Assembly: GCF_000716605.1 (NCBI RefSeq)
Contig: NZ_JNXE01000027.1
Coordinates: forward strand, 85,353 to 149,352
Length of the DNA: 64,000 nt
DNA from: Streptomyces sp. NRRL F-525
GTDB lineage: Bacteria > Actinomycetota > Actinomycetes > Streptomycetales > Streptomycetaceae
Reading direction: 5' to 3'
Positions 1 to 11,108 of the stretch are shown in pieces. Made by a program: the position numbers and the translations under genes. How positions within the stretch are numbered: the stretch's first letter is position 1; every line of letters begins with the position of its first letter. The notes beneath the pieces were generated by a model. It made no database searches. It was given only the letters and a program-made list of their open reading frames with translations, and had not been told where the DNA came from.

Positions 1-429
1 GGCCGCCCGCCGATCCCCGCCACCCGGGCCCGGCACTACACCGAGACCGACGCCTGTCTGCTCACCGACCGTCAGGGCATCAACGGCAGCACCGCCGCCG
101 CGGTCTGGAAGGGCATGCAGGACGCCTCCCTCAAGACGCACGCGCGCGTGAACTACTCGTCCGTCACCGGCGAACAGAGCACCGGTAACGCCCGCCCCTT
201 CCTCAACGCCATGCTCCAGGGCTCCTGCGAGGTCGTCCTCGCGGTGGGCGGCCCCGAGGTGAAGGCGGCGCAGGAGACGACGGCGCGGTACCCGAAGCTG
301 GGCTTCGTGCTGATCGGCAGCGGCGGTGGGGGCAAGGCCGGCACGAACGTGGCCTGGGTGCCCGACGGCGACGGGCTGCGCGCGGGTGTCGCCGCCGCGG
401 TGGAACGAGCGGTCGACGCCCGGAGCTGA
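1..429 (+). CDS. Partial BMP/PnrA-like substrate-binding protein (3' end)
   Basis: The frame is open from the first base, so only the C-terminal 142 residues are in the window and the start lies upstream. The visible part reads like the second lobe of a periplasmic-binding fold: an Asn-Gly-Ser-Thr-Ala-Ala-Ala turn, an AVGGPEVKAA segment and a GFVLIGSGGGGKAG strand-loop as in BMP family (PnrA-like) lipoproteins. There is no signal peptide because the N-terminus is missing. In other Streptomyces a protein of this kind sits next to the SurA-like lipoprotein gene. The family assignment rests on a few motif-like stretches and is tentative; the ligand cannot be judged. Confidence 0.6.
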   Translation, partial: GRPPIPATRARHYTETDACLLTDRQGINGSTAAAVWKGMQDASLKTHARVNYSSVTGEQSTGNARPFLNAMLQGSCEVVLAVGGPEVKAAQETTARYPKLGFVLIGSGGGGKAGTNVAWVPDGDGLRAGVAAAVERAVDARS

Positions 430-565
430 GCCCACGCGTGCGTGCCGGTGCCCGAAGTCCTGGTGAATCGTTGGTCGAATGGGTTGGCCACAGGCGACCC
501 ACTGCCTACCATCGATCACCGCAAGACTTTGTGCACCGTCGCACAATCTCCAACGGGAGGCTCCC

Positions 566-1213
566 TTGCACCGCCGCCGTCGCACCGCGCTCGTCCTCAC
601 CGCCGTGATCGCCGCCGCGGCCCCCGCCCTGACCGCCTGCGGGAACGAGGCGCATCCCGGCGCCGCGGCCGTCGTGGGCGGGCAACGCATCACCGTCGCG
701 CAGTTGCAGAGCCGGGTCAACGAGGTGCGCACGGCCCAGCGGTCGTCCGTCCAGAACGAGGCACAGTACGAGCGCGCCATCGCCACCACCGGCGGCCTCA
801 CCCGCGAGACGCTCTACGGCATGGTCTTCGACCAGGTCGTCCACCGCGCCGCCCAGGACGCCGGGGTCACCGTCACCCGCAAGGACATCCAGGACATGCG
901 GGCGGCCCTCGCCCAGCAGGCGGGCGGCGCCAAGGCCCTGGAGGCGACCTGGCTCGCCCAGTACGGCGTCCCCCCGCAGCGCCTCGACGAGAACCTCCGC
1001 CTCCAGGTGGAGGGCCGCAAACTCGCCGCGAAACTCGGCACCGACACCACCCAGCCCGCCTTCTGGAAGGCCCTCTCCACGGCCTCCAAGGAACTCCACG
1101 TCGACCTCAACCCGCGCTACGGCACGTGGGACGTGGCCAAGAGCAGCCGGGTGGACGCGAAGACGCCGTGGGTGCGGGAGGTTACGGCGGCGCAGACCCA
1201 GCAGTCGGCGTAA
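566..1213 (+). CDS. SurA N-terminal domain-like lipoprotein
   Basis: The product is a secreted lipoprotein of 215 residues. I chose the TTG at 566 because GGGAGG lies at 555-560 and the translation then begins LHRRRRTALVLTAVIA, a classic signal peptide ending in the lipobox ALTAC (lipidated Cys about residue 25). A longer ATG start at 479 would bury the signal peptide. After the Cys comes VVGGQRITVAQLQSRV, typical of the SurA/parvulin-associated N-terminal domain. No PPIase domain follows, so it is probably a chaperone-like envelope protein and not an isomerase. In actinobacteria this gene commonly precedes mazG (LpqU/SurA-type neighbours). The role in folding of exported proteins is inference. 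Confidence 0.8.
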   Translation: MHRRRRTALVLTAVIAAAAPALTACGNEAHPGAAAVVGGQRITVAQLQSRVNEVRTAQRSSVQNEAQYERAIATTGGLTRETLYGMVFDQVVHRAAQDAGVTVTRKDIQDMRAALAQQAGGAKALEATWLAQYGVPPQRLDENLRLQVEGRKLAAKLGTDTTQPAFWKALSTASKELHVDLNPRYGTWDVAKSSRVDAKTPWVREVTAAQTQQSA

Positions 1214-1351
1214 CGGTACGGCGGCTCGGTCAGCGGGCACGCGGGAAGCGAGCGCGGGTAGGTCGGAGGCCGGCCTGTGGACGACAGGGCAGCTGCCCGC
1301 CGGCCTGTGGACAACTCCGGGGCTGTCGGTGGTGTGGGTTACGTTCGGTGG

Positions 1352-2347
1352 GTGAACGCAACCAGTCCCGGCCCCGCTCCCGAGGGCGCCCCCGCCCCCA
1401 CCCCCGGCCGCATCGTCCTGCTCACCACCAGCCACCGCGTCGCCCCCGGCCTGCTGTCCTGGCCCGCCTGGCAGGCGCTGCGCGACGCCGACCGGGTGCT
1501 GTGCGCGGACGGCGCGCATCCGCAGCTGCCGTATCTCCGCGAGGCCGGAATACAGGTGGACGAGGCGACCCCGACCGCCGAGGAACTGGTCGCGGCCTGC
1601 GCGGACGGCTCCACGGCGGTGATCGTGGCCACGGGAGAGGGCGAACCGGCCCTGACCGACGGCCTGGCCCGCCTGGCGGGCTCCGGCCGCGTCCAGATGC
1701 CGGACCTGGAACTGCTCCCCGCCTCCTACGACCTGCCCGGCGCCCGCCTCCTCGACCTCGTCCAGGTCATGGACCGCATCCGCGCCGAGTGCCCGTGGTC
1801 CTCCCAGCAGACCCACAAGGGCCTGGCGAAGTACGGCATCGAGGAGGCGTACGAACTCGTCGAGGCGATCGAGGAGGGCGACCGCGACGAACTCCGCGAG
1901 GAGCTGGGCGACGTCCTCCTCCAGGTCGTCTTCCACGCCCGCATCGCCGAGGAGGACCCCGACACCCCCTTCTCCATCGACGACGTGGCCGCCGGCATCG
2001 TCACCAAACTGATCCACCGCCACCCCCATGTCTTCGGCGACGAAACGGCGTCGACTCCCGAGGAGGTCAAGGCGCACTGGCTCCGCACCAAGGCCGAGGA
2101 GAAGCGCCGCACCTCCATCACCGAGGGCATCCCCATGGGCCAGCCCGGCCTCGCCCTCGCGTCGAAACTGGCATCACGCGTGCGGACGGCGGGACTTGAG
2201 GTGCCGTTGCCCACCGGGGACGACGGCATCGGGTACGAGCTGCTGGCGCTGGCCGTGCGGGCGGAGGCGGACGGGGTGGATCCGGAGGCTGCCTTGCGGG
2301 CGGCGGGGCGGGCTTATCGGGATGCGATCAGAGGCGTCGAAGGCTGA
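1352..2347 (+). CDS. mazG: Nucleoside triphosphate pyrophosphohydrolase MazG
   Basis: MazG hydrolyses (d)NTPs to NMP and pyrophosphate and is regarded as a house-cleaning enzyme. The C-terminal two thirds carry the all-alpha NTP pyrophosphatase motif: Glu-rich EEAYELVEAIEEGD followed by ELREELGDVLLQVVFH, which supplies the Mg-binding Glu/Asp residues, then KLIHRHPHVFGD. The first 110 residues are an alpha/beta region resembling the N-terminal domain seen in other actinobacterial MazG proteins. The GTG at 1352 gives a 331-residue protein; the open frame extends upstream to 1277, but that stretch is low-complexity and lacks a good ribosome site. It follows the SurA-like gene by 138 nt. Confidence 0.9.
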   Translation: MNATSPGPAPEGAPAPTPGRIVLLTTSHRVAPGLLSWPAWQALRDADRVLCADGAHPQLPYLREAGIQVDEATPTAEELVAACADGSTAVIVATGEGEPALTDGLARLAGSGRVQMPDLELLPASYDLPGARLLDLVQVMDRIRAECPWSSQQTHKGLAKYGIEEAYELVEAIEEGDRDELREELGDVLLQVVFHARIAEEDPDTPFSIDDVAAGIVTKLIHRHPHVFGDETASTPEEVKAHWLRTKAEEKRRTSITEGIPMGQPGLALASKLASRVRTAGLEVPLPTGDDGIGYELLALAVRAEADGVDPEAALRAAGRAYRDAIRGVEG

Positions 2348-2416
2348 GTCAACGGCCCTGTGAATCAGTACCTTTGACGGCGGGGAGCTGAGGATCACGC
2401 GGGGGAGGTGGCGGGT

Positions 2417-4738
2417 GTGACAGAGGAAAAGGAGCGGTTGGCGACAGCGGGGGCCCGTGTGCTCATTGAGGGGGCTGCCTCAACCGCCTTGTGGAAGCCG
2501 ATCCATGACAGCTTCGCGGCGTGGTTCCGGCGCCATGCGTTGACCGAGACGGAACTCCACCTCAGCCGACTCGAAAGGCTCGGCCGGCGATTCCGGGTAC
2601 TGAACTCCCTGAATCCGATCCAGGAGAGGCGGCGATGGCGCTTCAGGCTCCTCGACGTGCTCATGAGGGCGTCCAGTTCAGCAGCGGCTGCTATCGAACT
2701 CGCCACGCTCATCGATGAGTTCGCGTCGGCCCTCGCGGCCCGCCCGCGCGAGGAACGACTCGAGTTCCGAGACCACCTCGACTTTCGCGGCAGCACCTTC
2801 AGAGGGACGGTGGCCGCCGTCCAGCACAACCACTACGGCGCCATTCCCTCCCCGGCGGCCTGGCGCCCGGTCGGCCAAGTCGGGCCCGTGGAGTTCGGAG
2901 TAGGTCCGACGCGGCGGGTGCTCGGTCTACCTGACGTCCCGCCGTACGTGCAGCGGGACTGTGACGAGGACCTTCGTATTCATCTCGCCCACAACGGCCT
3001 GGTGCTGATCCTCGGTGAGCCGTACGCGGGCAAGTCGTACACGGCGTGGCACGGAGTGCAGTCGTTGAAGAGGCACATCCTCTACGCTCCGTATCCGGGC
3101 GACGACCTGCGCGCCGTGCTGAGCGTGTTGGACGGGAATCCCGGTGAGTACGTCATCTGGCTGGACGAGTTGACCGATCACCTGGGAAGCGGCGGTCTCG
3201 ATCTGAAGCTCCTGGGACGGTTCACCTCCCTCGGAGCCGTCATGCTCGGCACGATCAGTCCCGAGGAGTACTACCGGCGCCGTTCCGGGACGGCGCCGGG
3301 CGAGCGGGTCATCGCCGCGGCCCGCACGGTGGAGCTGGCGCGAGAGTGGAGCGACGCCGAACTGGAGCGGCTTGCAGGGCTCGACGACCCGCGCGCGTAC
3401 CCGGCGTACATGTGGAGCGGTCGGGAGGGCGCAGCTTCGTACTTCGCGATCGGGCATCTGCTGTTCGACGAGTGGCGGCGCGTGGGGACCCAAGTGAGTC
3501 ACCCGCGCGGGCAGTTGCTGGTACGTGCTGCGGTCGACCTCGCTCGGTGCGGGGTCAGGGGAGCGGTGCCGGTGGAATTGCTGAGAAGGGTCCACGAACA
3601 CTACGGGGCAGAGGAACGCGAGTCATTCGAGGACGCTCTCGCCTGGGCGACGAAACCCCTGTTTGGAGCGTCGGGGCTCCTGGTACAGGGGGATGAGGCG
3701 CAGACCTGGCGGGTGTACGGGGCTCTCGTCGCGGAAGCCACGAGAGCGGACGGCAACCTGGAACCGGTGCCGGACGAGGTGTGGTGGACGCTGCTGGACG
3801 AGTCCGGGCCAGACTTTGTCGTCGACCGCGATGCCATCCTTGACGGGGCCCGTGCCGCGTTCCTCTCCCGGCTAAACGGGGAGGACACGGCCTTGATGAT
3901 CGCCTTCTCCGGCCGCGTCGGACCCGATGAGCGCTGTGCCCTGCTCAGCCGGGCGGCGGACGCGGGTGACTGGAGGGGGGCCGAGGCACTCGCAGCGTTC
4001 CTCATGACACGCGGCGACACCACGCAGGCCATGCCGTATCTGGAGCAGGCGGCTGCAGCCGGCGGTTCCTGGGCCGCAACCACATTGGGCAAGCTCCTCC
4101 GCGACCAAGCCGAAGCATGGCTGCGCATAGCCGCCGAAGCCGGTGACCCCGTAGCCGCCCATGAACTCGGCGACACGCTGGTCGGCAGCGGTCGCGAGGA
4201 CGAGGCACTTCTTTGGTATCGCAGGGCTGCGGCCGCCGGCCGCCGCGAGGTCGCCGTAAGTCTCGGTGCTCTTCTGAGCAGTTGGCGGGCCCCGGAGGCG
4301 GACGTCTGGTTGTGTTATGCCGCCGCACGGGGTGATGCGCGCGGCGCAGGTGAACTGGGCGTCCATCTCTCGTGGGAGCCAGAGGCCGACGAAGTGAAGC
4401 TGGTTCCCTACTACCAGCCAGCCGCACATGCTGGAGATGCGAGCGCGGCATTCAACCTTGGCCAGTGGATGGCCAGGCAGGATCGGTTCGACGAGGCGAT
4501 GGAGTTATATCGCCAAGCCCTCCAAGGGGGCGTCTCCGAGGCGGAGACGGCCATCGGGGTGCTGCTGGACCTGCAGGGCAGGATGGCCGAAGCTGCGGAC
4601 TGGTATCAGAGGGTTGAAGTCGCGGACACGTACCGATGGGCTGGCACCGCGAACCCCATCGGCCTCCCTGGAGTCCTCCCGGAACCGCCCCGCCCTCCGG
4701 ACGGCACCACCCCCACCCCGGATACCGTCAAGGAGTGA
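2417..4738 (+). CDS. P-loop ATPase with C-terminal Sel1/TPR-like repeats (STAND-like)
   Basis: The function is unknown; about 773 residues. Residues 1-130 are mostly helical and charged. A Walker A (GEPYAGKS, about residue 205) and a Walker B-like strand (EYVIWLDELTDHL) mark a P-loop NTPase, followed by a helical segment. From about residue 520 to 745 there are repeated helix pairs with the A-x-x-G / W-Y-x-x-A-A pattern of Sel1/TPR repeats (for example ALLWYRRAAAAGR, AMELYRQALQGG, AADWYQRV). This order (N-terminal helical part, NTPase, superhelical sensor) is that of STAND-type signalling ATPases, some of which act in defence; that link is inference. GTG 2417 is preferred over GTG 2408 because GGGGGAGG lies at 2401-2408. 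One Leu codon is TTA (4505-4507), so full translation should need bldA tRNA. The stop overlaps the P450 start by 4 nt. Confidence 0.8.
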   Translation: MTEEKERLATAGARVLIEGAASTALWKPIHDSFAAWFRRHALTETELHLSRLERLGRRFRVLNSLNPIQERRRWRFRLLDVLMRASSSAAAAIELATLIDEFASALAARPREERLEFRDHLDFRGSTFRGTVAAVQHNHYGAIPSPAAWRPVGQVGPVEFGVGPTRRVLGLPDVPPYVQRDCDEDLRIHLAHNGLVLILGEPYAGKSYTAWHGVQSLKRHILYAPYPGDDLRAVLSVLDGNPGEYVIWLDELTDHLGSGGLDLKLLGRFTSLGAVMLGTISPEEYYRRRSGTAPGERVIAAARTVELAREWSDAELERLAGLDDPRAYPAYMWSGREGAASYFAIGHLLFDEWRRVGTQVSHPRGQLLVRAAVDLARCGVRGAVPVELLRRVHEHYGAEERESFEDALAWATKPLFGASGLLVQGDEAQTWRVYGALVAEATRADGNLEPVPDEVWWTLLDESGPDFVVDRDAILDGARAAFLSRLNGEDTALMIAFSGRVGPDERCALLSRAADAGDWRGAEALAAFLMTRGDTTQAMPYLEQAAAAGGSWAATTLGKLLRDQAEAWLRIAAEAGDPVAAHELGDTLVGSGREDEALLWYRRAAAAGRREVAVSLGALLSSWRAPEADVWLCYAAARGDARGAGELGVHLSWEPEADEVKLVPYYQPAAHAGDASAAFNLGQWMARQDRFDEAMELYRQALQGGVSEAETAIGVLLDLQGRMAEAADWYQRVEVADTYRWAGTANPIGLPGVLPEPPRPPDGTTPTPDTVKE

Positions 4739-6045
4739 CCAACCAGCCCAGCCACCCCACCCCGCCGAACCCCGCGACCCCCGCTCCGGATCGGGCCCCC
4801 GAACTCTTCACCTGGGAATTCGCCACCAACCCCTACCCCACCTACGCCTGGCTCCGCGAGCACGCCCCCGTGCACAGGACCCGCCTCCCCAGCGGGGTGG
4901 AGGCCTGGCTGGTCACCCGTTACGCCGACGCCAAGCAGGCGCTGGCCGACCCGCTCCTCTCCAAGAACCCCGCGCATCATGACGAACCGGCGCACGCGAA
5001 GGGCAAGACCGGGATCCCGGGTGAGCGCAAGGCCGAGTTGATGACGCATCTGCTGAACATCGACCCGCCGGACCACACGCGCCTCCGACGACTGGTCAGC
5101 AAGGCGTTCACGCCCCGGCGGGTGGCCGAATTCGCGCCCCGGGTGCAGGAGTTGACGAACGATCTGATCGACCGGTTCGCAGCCGAAGGTTCCGCCGACC
5201 TCATCCACGACTTCGCCTTCCCGCTCCCCATCTACGCCATCTGCGACCTCCTCGGCGTCCCCCGCGAGGACCAGGACGACTTCCGCGACTGGGCGGGCAT
5301 GATGATCCGTCACGGGGGAGGGCCGCGGGGCGGAGTCGCCCGGTCCGTCAAGAAGATGCGGAGCTATCTCGCCGACCTCATCCACCGCAAGCGCGAGGCA
5401 CTCCCCGACACTCCGGACCCCCTTCCCGGCGAAGACCTCCTCTCCGGCCTGATCCGCGCCTCCGACCACGGCGACCACCTCACCGAGAACGAGGCCGCGG
5501 CGATGGCCTTCATCCTGCTCTTCGCCGGGTTCGAGACGACCGTCAATCTCATCGGCAACGGGATGTACGCCCTGCTCACCCACCCCGAGCAGCGTGCGCG
5601 CCTGGAGAAGTCCCTGGCCGCGGGGGAGAGCGGCCTCCTCGAGACCGGCGTAGAGGAACTCCTGCGCTACGACGGCCCGGTGGAGCTCGCGACCTGGCGG
5701 TTCGCCACGCGTCCGCTCGCCCTCGGGGGGCAGGACATCGCGGCCGGCGACCCCGTGCTGGTCGTGCTGGCCGCCGCGGACCGGGACCCGGAGCGGTTCG
5801 CCGATCCCGATGTCCTCGATCTCGGGCGCCGTGACAATCAACACCTCGGGTACGGCCACGGCATCCACTACTGCCTCGGCGCCCCGCTCGCCCGCCTGGA
5901 GGGCCAGACCGCGCTCGCGACCCTCCTCACCCGCCTCCCGGACCTGCAACTCGCCGGAGAGCCGGCCGACTTGCGCTGGCGCGGCGGCCTCATCATGCGC
6001 GGACTGCGCACCCTGCCCGTGGAGTTCACCCCGGAACGCCGTTGA
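4735..6045 (+). CDS. Cytochrome P450 (CYP107-type)
   Basis: This is a soluble bacterial P450 monooxygenase of 436 residues. It has the I-helix oxygen-activation motif AGFETT, the K-helix ExxR (EELLR) and the heme-binding loop GYGHGIHYCLG with the proximal Cys. It resembles the CYP107 family; from memory the syntenic S. coelicolor gene is CYP107U1, reported to affect sporulation. The GTG at 4735 overlaps the upstream ATPase stop (GTGA), implying translational coupling. The AAGGAG there (4730-4735) is too close to serve that start, so the true start could also lie slightly upstream in the same frame (open from 4636). The substrate and redox partner are not visible; no ferredoxin gene is adjacent. 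Confidence 0.92.
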   Translation: MTNQPSHPTPPNPATPAPDRAPELFTWEFATNPYPTYAWLREHAPVHRTRLPSGVEAWLVTRYADAKQALADPLLSKNPAHHDEPAHAKGKTGIPGERKAELMTHLLNIDPPDHTRLRRLVSKAFTPRRVAEFAPRVQELTNDLIDRFAAEGSADLIHDFAFPLPIYAICDLLGVPREDQDDFRDWAGMMIRHGGGPRGGVARSVKKMRSYLADLIHRKREALPDTPDPLPGEDLLSGLIRASDHGDHLTENEAAAMAFILLFAGFETTVNLIGNGMYALLTHPEQRARLEKSLAAGESGLLETGVEELLRYDGPVELATWRFATRPLALGGQDIAAGDPVLVVLAAADRDPERFADPDVLDLGRRDNQHLGYGHGIHYCLGAPLARLEGQTALATLLTRLPDLQLAGEPADLRWRGGLIMRGLRTLPVEFTPERR

Positions 6046-6258
6046 ACAGGTGGTCCGAGGCGCCGTAGGACAGGCAATGCGGCCCCCTAAACCTGAAAGT
6101 GACAGTTCTTCAACTCTGTGATCTTCACGTGATCTCCGTGGCATTAACTTGTGACAAGTGATCGACTGTGGATACGTTCACCTACCAGCGCGGCGCCCCG
6201 CACCACCCCCACGCCCTTCCGCCGCGCGGTCCCCCGCTGTCACGCGAAAGGCCTCCGC

Positions 6259-7257
6259 ATGCTCTCCGGGAACGGTCGTCACCGTCGCCCCCGTCAGGCT
6301 CCGGCTCTCCTCGTCGCGGCCGGGGTGACCGGCTCCGCCATCGCCATCCCGCTCCTCGGCGCCGCCGCCGCGAACGCCGCCGACGGCACCACCTGGGACA
6401 AGGTGGCCAACTGCGAGAGCGGCGGCTCCTGGAGCGAGAACGACGGCAACGGCTACTACGGCGGCCTGCAGATGACGCAGGACGAATGGGACAAGTACGG
6501 CGGCCTCGACTATGCGCCCAGCGCCGACCTGGCCAGCCGTTCCCAGCAGATAGCCGTCGCCGAGAAGATCCTCGCCGACAAGGGCACCTCCGCCTGGACC
6601 ACCTGCGCGCTGCTCTCCGGCCTCACCACCACCTCGGGTTCGACGGACGTCGACACCGGCCTCGCGAGCGACTCCCCGTCGGCGGACCCGACCGACTCCG
6701 GCTCCGGTTCCGACTCCGGTTCGTCGGACTCGTCCGCTTCCTCCGGCTTGTCCGACTCCGGCACCACGGACTCGACTTCGTCCGACGCGTCCGGCGATTC
6801 GGGTAGTGGCTCGACCGACAGTCCCTCGCCCACCGCGACGGACAAGTCCAGCGAGTCCGACAAGTCCACCACCCCTTCGACCGGCAACGACTCGGTCGCC
6901 GCCTCCCCGAAAATCGACGAAACGGACAACTCCGCCCAGGCGGTGGGCAAGTGGAGCCTCGTCGACACGGGTGCGCTCAGCGATGCCGACGGTCAGCAGG
7001 GCGAGCAGCAGGGCACCCAGTCGACCGGTCAGCAGAGCACCGGCAAGCATCGCGGCGCCAGCGCCGAGGAGAGCGTGTCGCCGCAGACCTACACCGTCCG
7101 CGCCGGCGACTCCCTCGCGTCCATCGCCGACTCCCTTGGCTACGACGGCGGATGGCGTGCCCTCTACGCCGAGAACAAAAAGGTGATAGGCGCCGATCCG
7201 ACCCAGATCGCCGCCGGTCAGACCTTGGATGTCGGCACGGAAGTGGACGAAAAGTAG
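6259..7257 (+). CDS. Secreted resuscitation-promoting factor-like muralytic enzyme with LysM
   Basis: This is a cell-wall lytic protein of 332 residues. ATG 6259 (GAAAGG at 6246-6251) gives a signal peptide ending about ANAA at residue 41. The Rpf (lysozyme-like transglycosylase) domain follows at residues 43-118 with catalytic Glu 53 in CESGG and the GNGYYGGLQ motif. A long Ser/Thr/Asp-rich linker spans about 125-270, and a C-terminal LysM peptidoglycan-binding domain (YTVRAGDSLASIADSLG) spans about 278-328. The same domain plan occurs in the next gene, so the two look like an old duplication in which this copy gained the long acidic Ser-rich linker. Rpf proteins cleave peptidoglycan glycan chains and promote spore germination. 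Further residues open upstream to 6151 do not look coding. Confidence 0.92.
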   Translation: MLSGNGRHRRPRQAPALLVAAGVTGSAIAIPLLGAAAANAADGTTWDKVANCESGGSWSENDGNGYYGGLQMTQDEWDKYGGLDYAPSADLASRSQQIAVAEKILADKGTSAWTTCALLSGLTTTSGSTDVDTGLASDSPSADPTDSGSGSDSGSSDSSASSGLSDSGTTDSTSSDASGDSGSGSTDSPSPTATDKSSESDKSTTPSTGNDSVAASPKIDETDNSAQAVGKWSLVDTGALSDADGQQGEQQGTQSTGQQSTGKHRGASAEESVSPQTYTVRAGDSLASIADSLGYDGGWRALYAENKKVIGADPTQIAAGQTLDVGTEVDEK

Positions 7258-7348
7258 CAAGAGAGCAGCGGGAGTTCGCGTCACGCTTCGCTCGGGAATG
7301 TCCGGTTTGATCAAAGTGTGGGATGAGTCTCAGAAGGCCTGATCGTCT

Positions 7349-7378
7349 TTGGAATTCCGTGGATTCCGTGTCTACGGT
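7349..7378 (+). promoter_or_regulatory. Candidate promoter of rpfA
   Basis: TTGGAA at 7349-7354 and TACGGT at 7373-7378 are separated by 18 nt, a fair match to a Streptomyces vegetative promoter. The predicted start of transcription near 7385 would lie just upstream of the riboswitch at 7402, as required for a riboswitch leader. Assigned by eye only. Confidence 0.45.
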
Positions 7379-7401
7379 CAAGGCCGTTCGTCACCACGAG
7401 C

Positions 7402-8330
<929 letters not shown>

Positions 8331-8350
8331 CCTACGCGGCTCGTAGCTGA

Positions 8351-9919
<1,569 letters not shown>

Positions 9920-9950
9920 GCCGTAAAGGGCTAAGCCTTAGCCAGTCGTA

Positions 9951-9995
9951 CGTACGTCCCCGCACCCGGTCCCGTACCGTGTGCGGGGACGTACG
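9951..9995. terminator. Perfect 15-bp hairpin between eno and divIC
   Basis: The arms CGTACGTCCCCGCAC (9951-9965) and GTGCGGGGACGTACG (9981-9995) are perfect complements with a 15-nt loop. There is no T tract, so it may act as an RNA-processing or attenuating structure. It ends 24 nt before the divIC start. Confidence 0.7.
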
Positions 9996-10018
9996 CACGT
10001 GTGAAGGGGAGGCGGGAC

Positions 10019-10495
10019 ATGGCCGTGAAGGACCGGGACCGGTTCTCCACCGCGACCAGGCTCAAGCTGCTCGGCGAGCAGACGGCGGCCCGTGTCTACC
10101 GCTCCCAGACCAAGCGGCAGGCCCGCCGCTCCCGGCTCACCGGCCGGGCGGCCCTCCTCGCCCTGGTGCTGTGCTCGCTGATCGTGGCGCTGGCGTACCC
10201 GATAAGGCAGTACGTCTCCCAGCGCGCCGAGATCTCCGACCTGGAGCGGCAGCAGGCACAGGCCCGCCAGCGGGTCGAGCAGTTGCGCGACCTGAAGGCG
10301 CGCTGGCAGGACGACTCGTACGCGGAGCAGCAGATCCGGCAGCGGCTGCACTACGTGATGCCCGGGGAGACCGGCTACATCGTGATCGACCCGGACGCGG
10401 CCAAGCAGTCGCGCGCGGAGCTGGGGGCGGCCGACCGTCCCTGGTACGCGAACGTGTGGGACGGCGTCGACAAGTCCGACGCGTCCGACCGGTGA
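10019..10495 (+). CDS. divIC: Septum formation initiator DivIC/FtsB family
   Basis: A small bitopic divisome protein (158 residues). Residues 1-42 are basic and cytoplasmic, 43-60 form one membrane span (AALLALVLCSLIVALAY), and 65-105 form a coiled coil (ISDLERQQAQARQRVEQLRDL) outside the cell, as in FtsB/DivIC partners of FtsL. ATG 10019 is chosen over GTG 10001 because GGGGAGG sits at 10006-10012. The family helps assemble the septum; in Streptomyces the eno-linked homologue is needed for efficient sporulation septation under some conditions (recalled). The stop codon is part of the first copy of a 14-nt triple repeat. Confidence 0.9.
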   Translation: MAVKDRDRFSTATRLKLLGEQTAARVYRSQTKRQARRSRLTGRAALLALVLCSLIVALAYPIRQYVSQRAEISDLERQQAQARQRVEQLRDLKARWQDDSYAEQQIRQRLHYVMPGETGYIVIDPDAAKQSRAELGAADRPWYANVWDGVDKSDASDR

Positions 10496-10534
10496 GAACC
10501 ACCAGCTGAGAACCACCGACTGAGAACCACCAGC
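10493..10534. repeat. Three tandem copies of a 14-nt repeat
   Basis: TGAGAACCACC recurs at 10493, 10507 and 10521 with a 14-nt period. The first copy contains the divIC stop codon. It lies in the short gap before the DUF501 gene. Confidence 0.85.
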
Positions 10535-10571
10535 GAGAACTGACCCATAGAAAGACGTCCTGAAGACAGTC

Positions 10572-11108
10572 ATGGAAACGCCCCCGCCGCCCACCCCGCG
10601 CACCGAGCCCACCGACGCCGACGTCGAGGCCTTCAAGCAGCAGCTCGGGCGTCCGCCGCGCGGGCTGCGCGCGATCGCACACCGTTGCCCGTGCGGACAG
10701 CCGGACGTGGTGGAGACGGCCCCCCGCCTCCCCGATGGCACCCCCTTCCCGACGACGTACTACCTCACGTGCCCGCGCGCCGCCTCGGCGATCGGCACCC
10801 TTGAGGCGAACGGCGTGATGAAGGAGATGACGGCCCGTCTGGAGACGGACCCGGAACTCGCCGCCGCGTACCGCGCCGCGCACGAGGACTACATCGCGCG
10901 CCGTGACGCCATCGAGGTCCTGGAGGGCTTCCCGAGCGCGGGCGGCATGCCGGACCGGGTGAAGTGCCTGCACGTCCTGGTGGGCCACTCCCTGGCCGCG
11001 GGCCCGGGTGTCAACCCGCTCGGCGATGAGGCGCTCGCGATGCTGCCGGAGTGGTGGGCGAAGGGGCCGTGCGTGACGTCGACGCAGGCGGAGGAGGACG
11101 AGAAGTGA
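10572..11108 (+). CDS. DUF501 family protein
   Basis: A conserved actinobacterial protein of unknown function (178 residues). It shows the family's Cys/His features HRCPCGQPDVV near residue 38 and YYLTCPRA near residue 63, then a C-terminal VKCLHVLVGHSLAAGPGVNPLGD block with a further Cys and His residues. These could bind a metal, which is inference. It lies between divIC and ppx, the arrangement seen in mycobacteria too, and its stop overlaps the ppx GTG by 4 nt, so the two are probably co-translated. The ATG at 10572 has only a weak upstream purine stretch. Confidence 0.9.
   Translation: METPPPPTPRTEPTDADVEAFKQQLGRPPRGLRAIAHRCPCGQPDVVETAPRLPDGTPFPTTYYLTCPRAASAIGTLEANGVMKEMTARLETDPELAAAYRAAHEDYIARRDAIEVLEGFPSAGGMPDRVKCLHVLVGHSLAAGPGVNPLGDEALAMLPEWWAKGPCVTSTQAEEDEK

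Noticed and set aside
479..565. N-terminal extension of the SurA-like lipoprotein from ATG 479
   Set aside because: It would put 29 residues before a clear signal peptide. TTG 566 has a good ribosome site.
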